Shown: positions 35,571 to 45,254 of the stretch, in pieces
How positions within the stretch are numbered: the stretch's first letter is position 1
How the letters are laid out: every line of letters starts with the position of its first letter
Source: Chloroflexus sp. Y-396-1
GTDB taxonomy: Bacteria > Chloroflexota > Chloroflexia > Chloroflexales > Chloroflexaceae
NCBI RefSeq assembly: GCF_000516515.1
Contig: NZ_KI911784.1
Span: 4,502,633-4,566,632 of the forward strand
DNA: 64,000 nt
Direction: 5' to 3'
Program-made: the position numbers and the translations under genes
Notes under the pieces: model-generated
Database searches by the model: none
What the model was told of the DNA's origin: nothing
The model's input: the letters and a program-made list of their open reading frames with translations, nothing else

Positions 35571-36911
35571 ATGGCAGTAGTAGCATCCGCAATTGACAAT
35601 CGTCGGGAACAGATCGGCTGGTACTTCTACGATTGGGCAAATTCGGCATTTTCGACCACGGTCGTCACCGTCTTTTTGGGGCCGTACCTGACTTCAATTG
35701 CCCGCAATGCGGCTGATACGAATGGGTTTGTCTACCCATTTGGGATTCCGGTGGCGGCCGGATCATTTTTTCCCTATGTTGTGTCGCTCTCAGTACTACT
35801 ACAGGTCTTTTTCCTCCCGATCCTAGGGGCTATCGCCGATTATTCCAACGCCCGTAAGCAAATGCTGGCTATCTTTGCTTACACAGGTGCGTTTGCAACG
35901 ATGGGCCTCTACTTTCTCGAGGGTACAAACTATTTGTTGGGTGGAATCTTATTTCTGATTGCGAATCTCACTTTCGGGGCCTCGATTGTCTTTTATAACG
36001 CCTTTTTGCCGGATATTGCCAGCGCTGAACGGCGTGACGCGGTTTCTTCGCAGGGATGGGCCCTTGGGTATCTCGGTGGTGGGTTACTACTGGCCGCCAA
36101 TCTGGTCTTCTTCCTCAATGCCGCGTCGTTCGGAGTAGAGAGTGCGATGGCAGTACGCATCAGTCTAGTGTCGGCGGGGATGTGGTGGGCAATCTTTACC
36201 CTGATTCCGATGTGGACACTGCGGAATCGGGGCGCAATTCGCCAGTTGCCGCCAGGCGAAAACTACTTGACAGTCGGTTTTCGTCAGTTAGCCCATACCT
36301 TTCGCCAGATGCGCGGCTATCCACAGACGCTGCTATTTCTGGCCGCCTATCTGCTCTACAACGACGGTATTCAGGCTGTTATTGCCCTCGCGGCTCAATT
36401 CGGTGCCGAAGAACTCGGCATTGGGGAGTCTACTCGGATTGCGACCATTTTGATGGTGCAGTTTGTAGCCTTTGTTGGTGCGTTGATCTTCGGTACCCTG
36501 GCGTCTCGCCTCGGCTCGAAGCGTGTGCTGTTGGGTAGTTTGGTGATCTGGACGCTGGTGGTCAGTTATGCTTACGTTATGCCAGCTAACAACGAAGCAC
36601 AGTTCGTTGCTCTGGGTGCAGCAATCGCACTCGTATTGGGCGGAAGCCAGGCGATCAGCCGTTCGCTCTTCTCATTGATGATCCCCAAAGGCCAGGAAGC
36701 AGAATACTTCAGTCTATACGAGGTTGGTGAGCGTGGTACAAGCTGGCTCGCACCGCTCCTGTTTGGGATTGCGTACCAGCTTACCGGGAGCTATCGCATC
36801 GCGATTGTGTCACTAATCATCTTCTTTATCAGCGGATTTCTCCTGCTGTTGTTCGTCAACGTGCGCAGGGCAGCCGCCGAGGCCGGAAATGAGGCACCGG
36901 CGCACGTATGA
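35571..36911 (+). CDS. MFS transporter, UMF1 family
   Basis: 446 residues with about 12 hydrophobic segments. The N-terminus IGWYFYDWANSAFSTTVVTVF is the hallmark of the UMF1/Atg22-like branch of the major facilitator superfamily (YDWANSA motif). Loop residues ADYSNARKQML and ASRLGSKRVLLG are MFS-type. It is an integral membrane exporter of unknown substrate; amino acids are the guess from the yeast vacuolar relatives. AAAGGAG lies 6 nt before the ATG. Confidence 0.88.
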   Translation: MAVVASAIDNRREQIGWYFYDWANSAFSTTVVTVFLGPYLTSIARNAADTNGFVYPFGIPVAAGSFFPYVVSLSVLLQVFFLPILGAIADYSNARKQMLAIFAYTGAFATMGLYFLEGTNYLLGGILFLIANLTFGASIVFYNAFLPDIASAERRDAVSSQGWALGYLGGGLLLAANLVFFLNAASFGVESAMAVRISLVSAGMWWAIFTLIPMWTLRNRGAIRQLPPGENYLTVGFRQLAHTFRQMRGYPQTLLFLAAYLLYNDGIQAVIALAAQFGAEELGIGESTRIATILMVQFVAFVGALIFGTLASRLGSKRVLLGSLVIWTLVVSYAYVMPANNEAQFVALGAAIALVLGGSQAISRSLFSLMIPKGQEAEYFSLYEVGERGTSWLAPLLFGIAYQLTGSYRIAIVSLIIFFISGFLLLLFVNVRRAAAEAGNEAPAHV

Positions 36912-36925
36912 TGGGCCGTCACCAG

Positions 36926-36948
36926 GGGGCAACCTATGGAGTTGCCCC
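36926..36948. terminator. Hairpin between convergent genes
   Basis: GGGGCAAC (36926-36933) pairs with GTTGCCCC (36941-36948). The right arm ends at the TAG stop of the minus-strand gene. There is no clear U run, so termination is likely but not certain. Confidence 0.45.
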
Positions 36949-37214
36949 TATGATTGTGGGCGACGACGGGTATTTTTCCGACCTCGTTGCACCATGATCT
37001 GCCATGCTTTATCCGGGTCTATCATTGTACGCAATTGTTGATCGCTGATCCGATGGGCCTGTCGTTCGTTGAGTTCGGCAATCTCACGGAGATGCTCTTC
37101 ATCTTCCGGTGAAATGTTTACCTGCTCACGCCAATACCGCCAGGCCGCAAATCCGATCAGTCCAAGCAGAACGGTCGTTACGACTGCAATCAGGATTCCG
37201 CCGATCTGTTCCAT
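36948..37214 (-). CDS. Small single-pass membrane protein, unknown function
   Basis: 88 residues: one N-terminal membrane helix (IGGILIAVVTTVLLGLIGFAAW) and a charged cytoplasmic tail (EDEEHLREIAELNERQ...RRRPQS). It is not recognised. It starts 10 bp after the stop of the upstream hybrid kinase with AGAGGTG before the ATG, so it is very probably cotranscribed with it and may be an accessory of that kinase. Confidence 0.7.
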   Translation of the reverse strand: MEQIGGILIAVVTTVLLGLIGFAAWRYWREQVNISPEDEEHLREIAELNERQAHRISDQQLRTMIDPDKAWQIMVQRGRKNTRRRPQS

Positions 37215-37224
37215 AGGGCACCTC

Positions 37225-40200
37225 TTAGCATGTCGGTCTTGCAGTTTGCCGAATCATGGTCAGAAGCTGATGACGGGTGAAGGGTTTACTCAACACCGGA
37301 AATGGTGGTGCGTTGCCGTTTGGCATGATGTGTTGCATGTATCCTGACATTAAGATCACCCGTATCTGGGGGAAAGACGCCTGAAGATGATGGGCCAACG
37401 TGATCCCATCACTTTGCGGCAATATCACATCGGTAATCAACACATCGACTTCATGTTGTTGAGCAATGGTTATCGCTTCCTGGGCGTAGGTTGCTTCTAA
37501 GACGGTGTATCCGTGTTCGCGGAGTAGGCGAGCTGCCATCTGCCGTACTCTAGGTTCATCTTCAACCAGTAAGATCGTTTCACGATTAATATTCTCATAC
37601 AGGTTCTCACTGTCAATGACGTCAGTATTGACATCTACAGGATCGGCAGTCACTGCCGGAAGTGCGACGGTAAAGCAGCTTCCGATACCCGGCTGACTAT
37701 CAACGTTGAAAAAGCCTCCGTGCTGGGTCACAATACCACTACAAATAGCTAATCCCAGCCCACTTCCCTTACCCATCGGTTTGGTCGTGAAGTATGGTTC
37801 AAAAATATGTTCGCGAATAGATTCATCAATGCCGGTTCCGGTATCACATACTGATAATAAAATGTACTTGCCGGCCTGGGCCTGACTGAGTGGCGGAATA
37901 TCACCAGCAGAAACATACTGAGTGGTCGTACGAATCGTTAGTTGACCACCGTTTGGCATTGCATCACGAGCATTAACCACCAGATTGATCAGCACCTGTT
38001 CAAACTGATTCGGATCAATCTTTACCTTTTCTATTGAATCATCCAACTCCAGGTGTAAATGAATATGTTCACCAATTAGACGCCTCATCATGCTCATTGT
38101 GTCACGAATCTGGCGATTGACGTCGATCACTTGCGGTTGACCTGGCTGGCGGCGAGCAAACGTCAATAGCTGCCGCACCAGCTCACCGGCACGGGCTGTA
38201 CTTTGGCGTATCGATTCAAGTTCGGGATAGATTGGGTGATCCGGAGTTATCTCGAGTAAAGCTAACTCTACATTGCCGGTAATGACGGTCAGAAGATTAT
38301 TGAAATCGTGAGCGATCCCACCGGCTAACTGACCAATAGCCTCCATCTTTTGTGCCTGAAGCAATTGAGCCTGCAATTTTGCCTGTTCACGCTCAGCCTG
38401 TTGACGTTCGGCAATTTCGCGCTGAGCAGCAGCGTACAGTTTGGAATTGTCGAGGATCAGCGCAGCTAGTTGGCCCAGCAACATCGCAAGTCGAATCTCG
38501 TCCGGGGTGAAAGGTGAACTATGCTGATCACGAGCCATACCCAGCACACCTAGACACTCATCTTCCACAATGATTGGAATGGTCATTGCTGGTCCAAAAT
38601 GAAACGATTCATAATCAGGTGAGTGGTCCGGCCATTCGGTGTAGTTGAGAACGATGGCCGGTTGACGGGTTTGGAACGCTTTCCATGATAAGACGGCGGT
38701 AGAGGATGATTCACGACGTGCGACCCGTGCCGGTAATGGTGGTGTACATGCACGGATAACAAGCGTCTGCTCATCCTCTACTAGCAGAAGCTCAGCGTAG
38801 CTAACATTGAGCAATGTATACGCACTATCGGTAATTGCCTGTAAAAGGTCGTCTATCTCACGACGTTGTAGCCAGTCGAGGGTAAGTCGGTGAAGGGCAG
38901 CGAGACGATCTCGTTGGCGACGGACGCTCTCTTCTGCCCGCCGAATGTCGGTAATATCAACATCCATGCGGACAATGTCGCTAACCCGCCCTCGAAAGAA
39001 GAGTGGGAACATCGCTGAATACATCCAACGCACATCACCGGTTTTGGTACGGATTTGCCAGGTTCGTGGGGGAAAAGCCTGACCGCTTTGCCAAATCTGT
39101 TCGATGTAATGTTCAAATTCGCTTATCTCCTGACCGGTCAGGATCAAATCTTGCAAACGTTGACCACAAGCTTCGGCTGCCGTGTAGCCGTAAAATTGCT
39201 CACATACCCGGTTCCATTCTAGTATCACACCGTGACGATCAACACGTTGGATGGCAACCAGTGGTGTCTGTTCGATAATATCGGTAAAACGACGCAGAGC
39301 CTCTTGCAGGCTTTGCTCGGCTTTCTTACGGGCAGTGGTCTCGCGAAACAGCAACACGTGACCACTCGGCTTCCCTTGATACCCTTCGATAGGGTTGATT
39401 ATCACGTCGAAGAACCGTTCAGGGTGGTGAGGATAATCGAGTTCGACCCGTACCGGCTCGGCTGAACCAACTACTTTTAGTAACGATGGCCATTTGAGGG
39501 CAGTTTCTAGACGATTGTTGATTGCCATTGAAGAGCCGAAGAGTTGTTGGGCAGCAGGATTCAGATCGACGATGCGCTGTTGTTCGTCGATAACGATCAT
39601 CGCATCAGACATGACCTCGATGAGACGGTTACGAGCAATGGGGGTCAGGTTCAAGAATTGATACCGGTATAGTCCAGATAAGATGAAAGGCGCTGAAAGT
39701 AGGAGCGAAATCGGTGTCAGATCAACGCCGAGATAAGTGACCTGACTGAGGTATGTCCAGTTTGATAAAAACGGGAAAAGGAACCCAATGCCCAGTAATA
39801 ACATCTGGCGCCGAAAGAGCGGTGAAGCGTGCCAAAACGCGCCGGCAATCAGAGCCAGACCACTGGTCAGGCACAGGTATGAATAGCCGATATGAAACCA
39901 GTACCAGTACCCAGGAACTACTCTGAGTTGAGGTGGTATCTCGGCACTCAGCAATACTTCACTATAGAAGAGACGGTGCCAGGGATTAGTAAGAGCAACA
40001 CCGAGGGTAATACCAGGTATGAGAAACAGCAACCAACGTGCCCGTGATCGGTTCCAGGGCTGAAAGTCGAGATAGCTAAAAGCAAACAACAGCCAGCTCG
40101 CCGGTAAAACAACGATCCCAATCTGCTGTACCGTTCGCCAGATCAATTTCTGTTCCAGCGTAGCTGATGCTAATTCCAGTGCATCCGCGCCAGCCCATAT

Positions 40201-40338
40201 CATAATGGCAGTCAACATAAGCAAAAATGCAACCCCGCCCGGTCTGCTACGTCGTGGCCAGAGATAAACAGCTACGCCTCCTGCAACAAGGCAGACGATG
40301 CACAGCAGAACGATTGTTGTGTTGAGGTTGAACACCAT
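37225..40338 (-). CDS. Hybrid sensor histidine kinase (7TM, PAS-PAS, GAF, HisKA-HATPase, receiver)
   Basis: About 1,037 residues. Seven hydrophobic segments (about 1-220) match the 7TM histidine-kinase N-terminal region. They are followed by a PAS (MSDAMIVIDEQQRIVDLNPAA), a second PAS/PAC (LVAIQRVDRHGVILEWN), and a GAF domain ending in MARDQHSSPFTPDEI. The HisKA has phospho-His in GGIAHDFNNLL and the HATPase shows N-box NLVVNARDAM, DTGTGI and GKGSGLGLA. A C-terminal receiver has the Asp in VLITDVILPQSDG. The sensor output is unusual only in having the receiver fused at the C-terminus; no DNA-binding partner is adjacent. The start is uncertain: GTG 40389 would add 17 residues and neither site has a good ribosome site. 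Confidence 0.9.
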   Translation of the reverse strand: MVFNLNTTIVLLCIVCLVAGGVAVYLWPRRSRPGGVAFLLMLTAIMIWAGADALELASATLEQKLIWRTVQQIGIVVLPASWLLFAFSYLDFQPWNRSRARWLLFLIPGITLGVALTNPWHRLFYSEVLLSAEIPPQLRVVPGYWYWFHIGYSYLCLTSGLALIAGAFWHASPLFRRQMLLLGIGFLFPFLSNWTYLSQVTYLGVDLTPISLLLSAPFILSGLYRYQFLNLTPIARNRLIEVMSDAMIVIDEQQRIVDLNPAAQQLFGSSMAINNRLETALKWPSLLKVVGSAEPVRVELDYPHHPERFFDVIINPIEGYQGKPSGHVLLFRETTARKKAEQSLQEALRRFTDIIEQTPLVAIQRVDRHGVILEWNRVCEQFYGYTAAEACGQRLQDLILTGQEISEFEHYIEQIWQSGQAFPPRTWQIRTKTGDVRWMYSAMFPLFFRGRVSDIVRMDVDITDIRRAEESVRRQRDRLAALHRLTLDWLQRREIDDLLQAITDSAYTLLNVSYAELLLVEDEQTLVIRACTPPLPARVARRESSSTAVLSWKAFQTRQPAIVLNYTEWPDHSPDYESFHFGPAMTIPIIVEDECLGVLGMARDQHSSPFTPDEIRLAMLLGQLAALILDNSKLYAAAQREIAERQQAEREQAKLQAQLLQAQKMEAIGQLAGGIAHDFNNLLTVITGNVELALLEITPDHPIYPELESIRQSTARAGELVRQLLTFARRQPGQPQVIDVNRQIRDTMSMMRRLIGEHIHLHLELDDSIEKVKIDPNQFEQVLINLVVNARDAMPNGGQLTIRTTTQYVSAGDIPPLSQAQAGKYILLSVCDTGTGIDESIREHIFEPYFTTKPMGKGSGLGLAICSGIVTQHGGFFNVDSQPGIGSCFTVALPAVTADPVDVNTDVIDSENLYENINRETILLVEDEPRVRQMAARLLREHGYTVLEATYAQEAITIAQQHEVDVLITDVILPQSDGITLAHHLQASFPQIRVILMSGYMQHIMPNGNAPPFPVLSKPFTRHQLLTMIRQTARPTC

Positions 40339-40442
40339 TCCTTTACCCCCGGTGCGTCTGAAGAGATTGGCGCCAAAAAGATTACGCACCCTTGTGTTGC
40401 ACCATCATTGTAGCCGGAAATAGCCTTCGCGGAGTCGACAAT

Positions 40443-40471
40443 TTGACAGAAAGATTGCTCTCGGTCATAAT
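40443..40471 (+). promoter_or_regulatory. Sigma-A-type promoter for the OsmC gene
   Basis: Perfect TTGACA (40443-40448), 17-bp spacer, CATAAT (40466-40471; 5/6). The predicted leader is about 40 nt. This is one of the two best promoters in the window. Confidence 0.65.
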
Positions 40472-40519
40472 ATTACCAATCCCTGGGTTCTCAACAAGTA
40501 GCACTGCGATGAGGCATCT

Positions 40520-41056
40520 ATGGCTCCGATTTGGAGTTTACGCGAGTTTTTAGTCCGTAAGCGGCAGGCGCTGGCTGCGTTTCGTGATCGGTTACGGGGT
40601 CAGCAAGTAACACCGGTCAGGTTGAGCGCCGCTGTTACAGTTGCAGCAGGCACAGGTTTACGTCCGGTGCGAATACGCGATTATACAGTGTTGAGCGATT
40701 CGGGACCAGCCCTCGGTGGTTATGATCTTGGTCCAAATGCGCCAGAGCTATTGCTGGCAGCAATGGCCAGTTGCATTGCGCATTCTGCGCTAGCAATTGC
40801 CGCCGATCGCGAACTGGCAATCGATGATTTACAGGTTGAAGTTAGTGGTCAGATCGATTATCGCGGTGCGCTGGCCGTCAGCACCGATGTGCCGGTGGCG
40901 CCCACCGATCTGCAATATACGATCCGGTATCGCGGCGATGTCAGTGATGCCGAGATGAAGGCACTTCAATCCGATCTCGAACGCCTTTGTCCGGTCTTGC
41001 TGGCAGTGTTGCAACCACAATCACTCAACGGACAGGTAGAGCGGATTGAGGCTTGA
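40520..41056 (+). CDS. OsmC family protein
   Basis: 178 residues with the OsmC fold markers: GGYDLGPNAPELLLAAMASCIAHSAL, with the peroxidatic Cys in MASC, and the resolving Cys in ERLCPVLLAVLQ. These proteins reduce organic hydroperoxides through a Cys pair in the cytoplasm, or have a less defined role in the YhfA branch. The roughly 40-residue N-terminal extension is longer than in minimal OsmC. GAGG lies 7 nt before the ATG. Confidence 0.87.
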   Translation: MAPIWSLREFLVRKRQALAAFRDRLRGQQVTPVRLSAAVTVAAGTGLRPVRIRDYTVLSDSGPALGGYDLGPNAPELLLAAMASCIAHSALAIAADRELAIDDLQVEVSGQIDYRGALAVSTDVPVAPTDLQYTIRYRGDVSDAEMKALQSDLERLCPVLLAVLQPQSLNGQVERIEA

Positions 41057-41208
41057 AGCTCTGGGAGCGATGGTCAGAAGAGGCGATCGCGTTCTCTGCC
41101 CGATGCCCCTCTCAGTAAGTATTGGTTGCAAAAGGTGGATTGAAAACTCGCTTCTGCTGATACGTTGACGGTGTGATTTGCAGAAAGTGTCTGAAAAGGA
41201 GAGGTTGT

Positions 41209-42036
41209 ATGTGTCCACCGCGCTTCATCGAGTCGATCCAGTCACCCGAAATCAGTCGGCGCAGTCTCCTCAAATTTGGCTTGGGTGCAGCGGTTGCAGC
41301 CGTAGCCGCGCCGTTTACGGCTGAAGCAGCCACCAGCACGCGGGTAAGTTTTCAGAATGTTGCCGATCTGACCCATTTGTTAGGAACCCAATTTCCTCTC
41401 TTCCCCGGTGCGGCGCCGTTTCAGATTACACCGGTGGTCTTCCACGACCGCGACGGCTATTACGGCAGCATCTTGAATTATTGGGAGCATTCGGGCACCC
41501 ACATGGATGCGCCGGTGCACTTTGCACCCAACGGCCTCTTTGTCGATCAAATTCCGGTGCGATCACTGGTCGTACCGGCAGTCGTGATCAACATTACCGA
41601 ACGCGCTGCCCGTGATCCCGATACGGTGGTTACCCCGGATGATATTCGGGCCTGGGAGCGACGGTACGGTCGAATTCCCAATAATGCAGCAGTACTGATG
41701 GCCAGTGGTTGGGGCGCACGTGCTCATTCGGTAGAGCTGTTCCGTAACACCGATTCGAGTGGGGTGATGCATTTTCCCGGTTTTGGGAAAGATGCAATTG
41801 ATTTTCTGCTTACCGAGCGTAACATCAGCGGAATTGGGGTTGATACGCTAAGCCTCGACCATGGCCCATCAACGACGTTTGCCGTCCACTATACGTTGTT
41901 GCCAACCAATCGCTGGGGATTAGAGAATCTGGCGAACCTGGAATCTATTCCGCCCAGTGGAGCAACGTTGGTAGTTGGTGCGCCGAAGATTGCGGCAGGT
42001 TCCGGTGGGCCGAGCCGAGTATTTGCGTTGTGGTGA
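41209..42036 (+). CDS. Tat-exported cyclase-family protein (kynurenine formamidase-like)
   Basis: 276 residues. The N-terminus has a twin-arginine signal SRRSLLKFG followed by an Ala-rich hydrophobic core and cleavage near AEAATS. The mature part is a cyclase/KynB-type metal-dependent hydrolase: HSGTHMDAPVHF carries the conserved His/Asp ligands, and later GVDTLSLDHGPST. The family opens cyclic amides or formamides using a bound metal. Export of the folded metalloenzyme through Tat fits. The substrate is unknown. ATG 41209 has AAGGAG upstream; the longer GTG frame from 41173 would run through that ribosome site. Confidence 0.87.
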   Translation: MCPPRFIESIQSPEISRRSLLKFGLGAAVAAVAAPFTAEAATSTRVSFQNVADLTHLLGTQFPLFPGAAPFQITPVVFHDRDGYYGSILNYWEHSGTHMDAPVHFAPNGLFVDQIPVRSLVVPAVVINITERAARDPDTVVTPDDIRAWERRYGRIPNNAAVLMASGWGARAHSVELFRNTDSSGVMHFPGFGKDAIDFLLTERNISGIGVDTLSLDHGPSTTFAVHYTLLPTNRWGLENLANLESIPPSGATLVVGAPKIAAGSGGPSRVFALW

Positions 42037-42047
42037 TGCGCAAAGAG

Positions 42048-42070
42048 GGGGCGGATCAGGAACCCGCCCC
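42048..42070. terminator. Hairpin between convergent genes
   Basis: GGGGCGG (42048-42054) pairs with CCGCCCC (42064-42070), abutting the TAG stop of the minus-strand CoA transferase. The arrangement is the same as at 36926-36948. Confidence 0.45.
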
Positions 42071-43245
42071 TATACAATGCCCTCAGCACGGAAGCGGCGA
42101 ATCTGTTCAGCAGAATAGCCAAATTCTGCCAGCACAGCCTCTGTGTCGGCGCCAAGCGCAGGTGGTGCCGAGCGAATGGTCGCAGGTGTGGCACTGAAGA
42201 CAGGCGCCGGGCCAACCATCCGTATCCCATCAATATGCTGTACCATTGCTCTGGCTTGGGCCTGGCGACTATGAAGCGCGGTAGGGATGTCGTTGACCGG
42301 CCCGCAAGGCACGTCAGCAGCGCGCAACTTTTCCACCCAAACAGCGACCGGTTCACGGGCAATAATGTCGGCGATGGCCTCGATTAAACATTCACGATTG
42401 GTGACACGGGCCGGATTAGTAGCAAACCGCTCATCGGTCACCCATTCAGGACGGTTGAGCACCTGACAGAAACGGGCAAATTGTCGGTCATTCCCAACGG
42501 CAATCATAATGTAGCCATCGGCAGCGGCGAAGGGCTGGTAAGGTACGATTGTGGCGTGAGCATTGCCGTACCGTCGTGGTGGTTGACCAGAGATCAGGTA
42601 TGCCGAGGCGACATTCGCTAACCAACTCAGTTGTACATCGAAAAGGGCTAGATCGATGTATTGGCCTTCACCGGTTTGGGATCGATAATGAAGGGCAGCC
42701 AAAATACTGGTTGCAGCATATAAACCGGTTGTAATGTCGGCAACGGCAACCCCGGTCTTCATCGGTTGACCGTCTGGTTCGCCGGTAATACTCATCAATC
42801 CGCCTTCAGCCTGAACGACAGTGTCGTAGCCGGGTCGGTGCGCATCAGGACCGTACTGACCATAGCCGGTAATGCTGCAATAGACCAGCCCTGGATTGAT
42901 GAGTCGCAGATCGTCATACCCTAGTCCGAGCCGCAACATTGTCCCCGGTAAGAAATTCTCGATTAGCACATCGGCACGTCGGGCGAGGGTACGGGCAATA
43001 GCCTGACCATCTGGATGTTTGAGGTTGATCGTCACACTTTGTTTGTTGCGGTTAACGGCAATAAAGTACGCACTGAGTCCATCTTCGGTGAAGGGAGGTC
43101 CCCACCGGCGCGTTTCATCGCCAAGACCGGGTTGTTCGATTTTGATTACACGAGCACCCAGATCGGCGAGAACCATGGTAGCGTATGGACCGGCGAGGAC
43201 CCGACTAAAATCGAGAATGAGCAGATCGGCTAAAGCACCAGGCAT
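42070..43245 (-). CDS. CaiB/BaiF family CoA transferase (family III)
   Basis: 391 residues, typical for family III. Landmarks: LLILDFSRVLAGPYATMVLADLGARVIKIE (N-terminal Rossmann part), NRNKQSVTINLKHPDG, VLIENFLPGTMLRLGLGYDDL, SITGYGQYGPDAHRPGYDTVVQAEGGLM with the likely catalytic Asp, and GEGQYIDLALFDVQLSWL. It moves CoA between dicarboxylic acids by a covalent enzyme-anhydride mechanism. Chloroflexus uses several such enzymes in the 3-hydroxypropionate cycle; this one stands away from those genes as far as seen here, so the substrates are open (a succinyl-CoA:dicarboxylate type is plausible). ATG 43245 is chosen with AAGGTG upstream. Confidence 0.9.
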   Translation of the reverse strand: MPGALADLLILDFSRVLAGPYATMVLADLGARVIKIEQPGLGDETRRWGPPFTEDGLSAYFIAVNRNKQSVTINLKHPDGQAIARTLARRADVLIENFLPGTMLRLGLGYDDLRLINPGLVYCSITGYGQYGPDAHRPGYDTVVQAEGGLMSITGEPDGQPMKTGVAVADITTGLYAATSILAALHYRSQTGEGQYIDLALFDVQLSWLANVASAYLISGQPPRRYGNAHATIVPYQPFAAADGYIMIAVGNDRQFARFCQVLNRPEWVTDERFATNPARVTNRECLIEAIADIIAREPVAVWVEKLRAADVPCGPVNDIPTALHSRQAQARAMVQHIDGIRMVGPAPVFSATPATIRSAPPALGADTEAVLAEFGYSAEQIRRFRAEGIV

Positions 43246-43494
43246 AAACACACCTTTTTCAGATACAAACCGGTTTAGACGAACAAGAGGATTTTTTGGC
43301 CGTATGATGACAGCCCGATTGGTTTTATTGCCGTGCGTAGCATAGCAGGTTGGAACCTCATTCCTCTACCGACGACAAAAACACGTTGTTATGACCGCTC
43401 TTCGTGTCGTATCCTACGTGAAATGTTGCACCTCAGGTTATGATACCATTCCCCGATGTCAGGGACGTTCGGCCAAAGTATTGAGGAGTCGATT

Positions 43495-44394
43495 ATGCAT
43501 GAACGGATCGGTTTTATTGGTCTGGGCATTATGGGGCGCGGAATGGCAGCCAATATTCTCCGTGCCGGCTTTCCGCTGACCGTCTGGAATCGGACACCTG
43601 GGCGAGCCGATGAGTTAGTGGCAACCGGAGCACGGCTGGCTACTTCGCCAGCCGATCTTGCCGCACACAGCGATATTGTGATCAGTTGTGTGAGTGATAC
43701 ACCTGATGTTGAATCGGTGCTATTCGGGCCGCACGGTGTTGTAGAGGGCGCACGGGCCGGAACGCTGGTTATTGACATGAGCACGATCAGCCCGCAAGGA
43801 GCACAACAGTTTGCTGCTCGCCTCGCAGAGCGTAGTATCGGCTTTCTCGATGCACCGGTAAGTGGGGGCAGTGAAGGCGCGGCACGCGGGACGCTGAGTA
43901 TTATGGTTGGCGGCCCGGCAGCTCTGGTAGAACGGGCTATGCCGGTTTTGCAGGCAATGGGGAAAACTATCACCCATGTCGGCGACCATGGCGCCGGACA
44001 GACGGTGAAGTTGGTGAATCAGATTTTAGTGGTCGGAACAATGTTGGCTATCAGCGAAGCGTTCGTCTTTGCCCAGGCAAGTGGAGTTGATCTCGAAAAG
44101 ACACTAGCAGCGGTAAGCGGTGGTGCTGCGGGAAGCTGGATGCTCACGAATCGCGGTCCACAGGTCATTCAACGCGACTGGCGGCCTGGCTTTACCATCG
44201 ATCTCCAACAGAAAGATTTACGATTGGTTTTAGCGGCGGCTGATGCAGTTGGTGCACCGATGCTAACCACTTCTACCGCCTTTCATCTCTACCGTACCCT
44301 GCAAGCCGCCGGTTTGGGGCACGAGGGCAATCATGCGTTGATTAAGGCGCTTGAACGCCTGGCCGGTATCGAAGTTGGACGTCATAGCGATTGA
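43495..44394 (+). CDS. NAD(P)-dependent beta-hydroxyacid dehydrogenase (GarR/MmsB-like)
   Basis: 299 residues. The Rossmann motif is IGFIGLGIMGRGMAANIL (Gly9, Gly11, Gly14), then the substrate-binding FLDAPVSGGSEGA from Asp119, and the catalytic Lys172 in GAGQTVKLVNQILV. This is the 3-hydroxyisobutyrate dehydrogenase / 2-hydroxy-3-oxopropionate reductase family, which oxidises a beta-hydroxyacid with NAD(P). The exact substrate is not decidable. ATG 43495 has GAGGAG 7-8 nt upstream; an in-frame start at 43456 lies before this ribosome site. Confidence 0.9.
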   Translation: MHERIGFIGLGIMGRGMAANILRAGFPLTVWNRTPGRADELVATGARLATSPADLAAHSDIVISCVSDTPDVESVLFGPHGVVEGARAGTLVIDMSTISPQGAQQFAARLAERSIGFLDAPVSGGSEGAARGTLSIMVGGPAALVERAMPVLQAMGKTITHVGDHGAGQTVKLVNQILVVGTMLAISEAFVFAQASGVDLEKTLAAVSGGAAGSWMLTNRGPQVIQRDWRPGFTIDLQQKDLRLVLAAADAVGAPMLTTSTAFHLYRTLQAAGLGHEGNHALIKALERLAGIEVGRHSD

Positions 44395-44403
44395 ACACGT
44401 CTG

Positions 44404-44441
44404 GCAGCACAGGGGTATCTTTCGTTGCACCCCTGTGCTGC
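44404..44441. terminator. Strong bidirectional terminator-like hairpin
   Basis: GCAGCACAGGGGT (44404-44416) pairs perfectly with 44429-44441 (13 bp, 12-nt loop). On the plus strand a T-rich stretch follows. It sits between convergent genes and ends each. Confidence 0.7.
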
Positions 44442-44800
44442 TATTTAATTTTAATCCGCTCACCGCTGATCTGCTCCCACAACCAGACCAACAGGTACAA
44501 TCCGCAGATGCCGAGCAGGGTAAGATTGGCGAACACTGCGGCGTTGATAATCAGGCCATTCTGACCAATAATGCGTACAAGATTCCCAATTGGGGCAAGG
44601 ACGCCCAACAGTCCTACGAGCGCGGCTAGTCGTTCAAAGAGACGTGGATTATTACTACGTTCAATTGCGATACCTAGGCCAAAGAGAACGATTCCAAATA
44701 GGGCAGGAATAGTAGCCGTTATCGCACCGGTAGAAAAGACACCGCCAACCCCAAGAACAATAAGCAAGATGGCAGTAGCGATAGTGGTATTTACGGGCAT
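44441..44800 (-). CDS. Small four-helix membrane protein, unknown function
   Basis: 119 residues with about four membrane helices (TTIATAILLIVLGVGGVFS, ITATIPALFGIVLFGLGIAI, LAALVGLLGVLAPIGNLV, ANLTLLGICGLYLLVWLW). It is not recognised beyond being an integral membrane protein. It is convergent with the dehydrogenase gene and shares its terminator hairpin. Confidence 0.72.
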   Translation of the reverse strand: MPVNTTIATAILLIVLGVGGVFSTGAITATIPALFGIVLFGLGIAIERSNNPRLFERLAALVGLLGVLAPIGNLVRIIGQNGLIINAAVFANLTLLGICGLYLLVWLWEQISGERIKIK

Positions 44801-44889
44801 GGAATGACCTCATCAATCGTAGTATGACGGTTTGCTATAAGATTATACGAAATGACAGAAAGAATGGATTGCAGATTTGCACAAAACAA

Positions 44890-45086
<197 letters not shown>

Positions 45087-45207
45087 AATTCAAACATGCA
45101 ACAGGAATCGTCGCCATCCTGCGTCGTACAACCGAAAAACACCGTAGGGGTACATCAGCACTGTGCCGACGGCGATTCCGTTCCCCAGACGGCTCTCCAC
45201 AGGAAAA

Positions 45208-45228
45208 GGGCACGTCGCCAACGTGCCC
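45208..45228 (-). terminator. Rho-independent terminator of the sigma factor gene
   Basis: GGGCACGT (45208-45215) pairs with ACGTGCCC (45221-45228); on the minus strand the hairpin is followed by TTTTCC. It lies 26 bp past the sigA stop. Confidence 0.65.
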
Positions 45229-45254
45229 CTTCCTACGTACCGGCGTATAGTACC

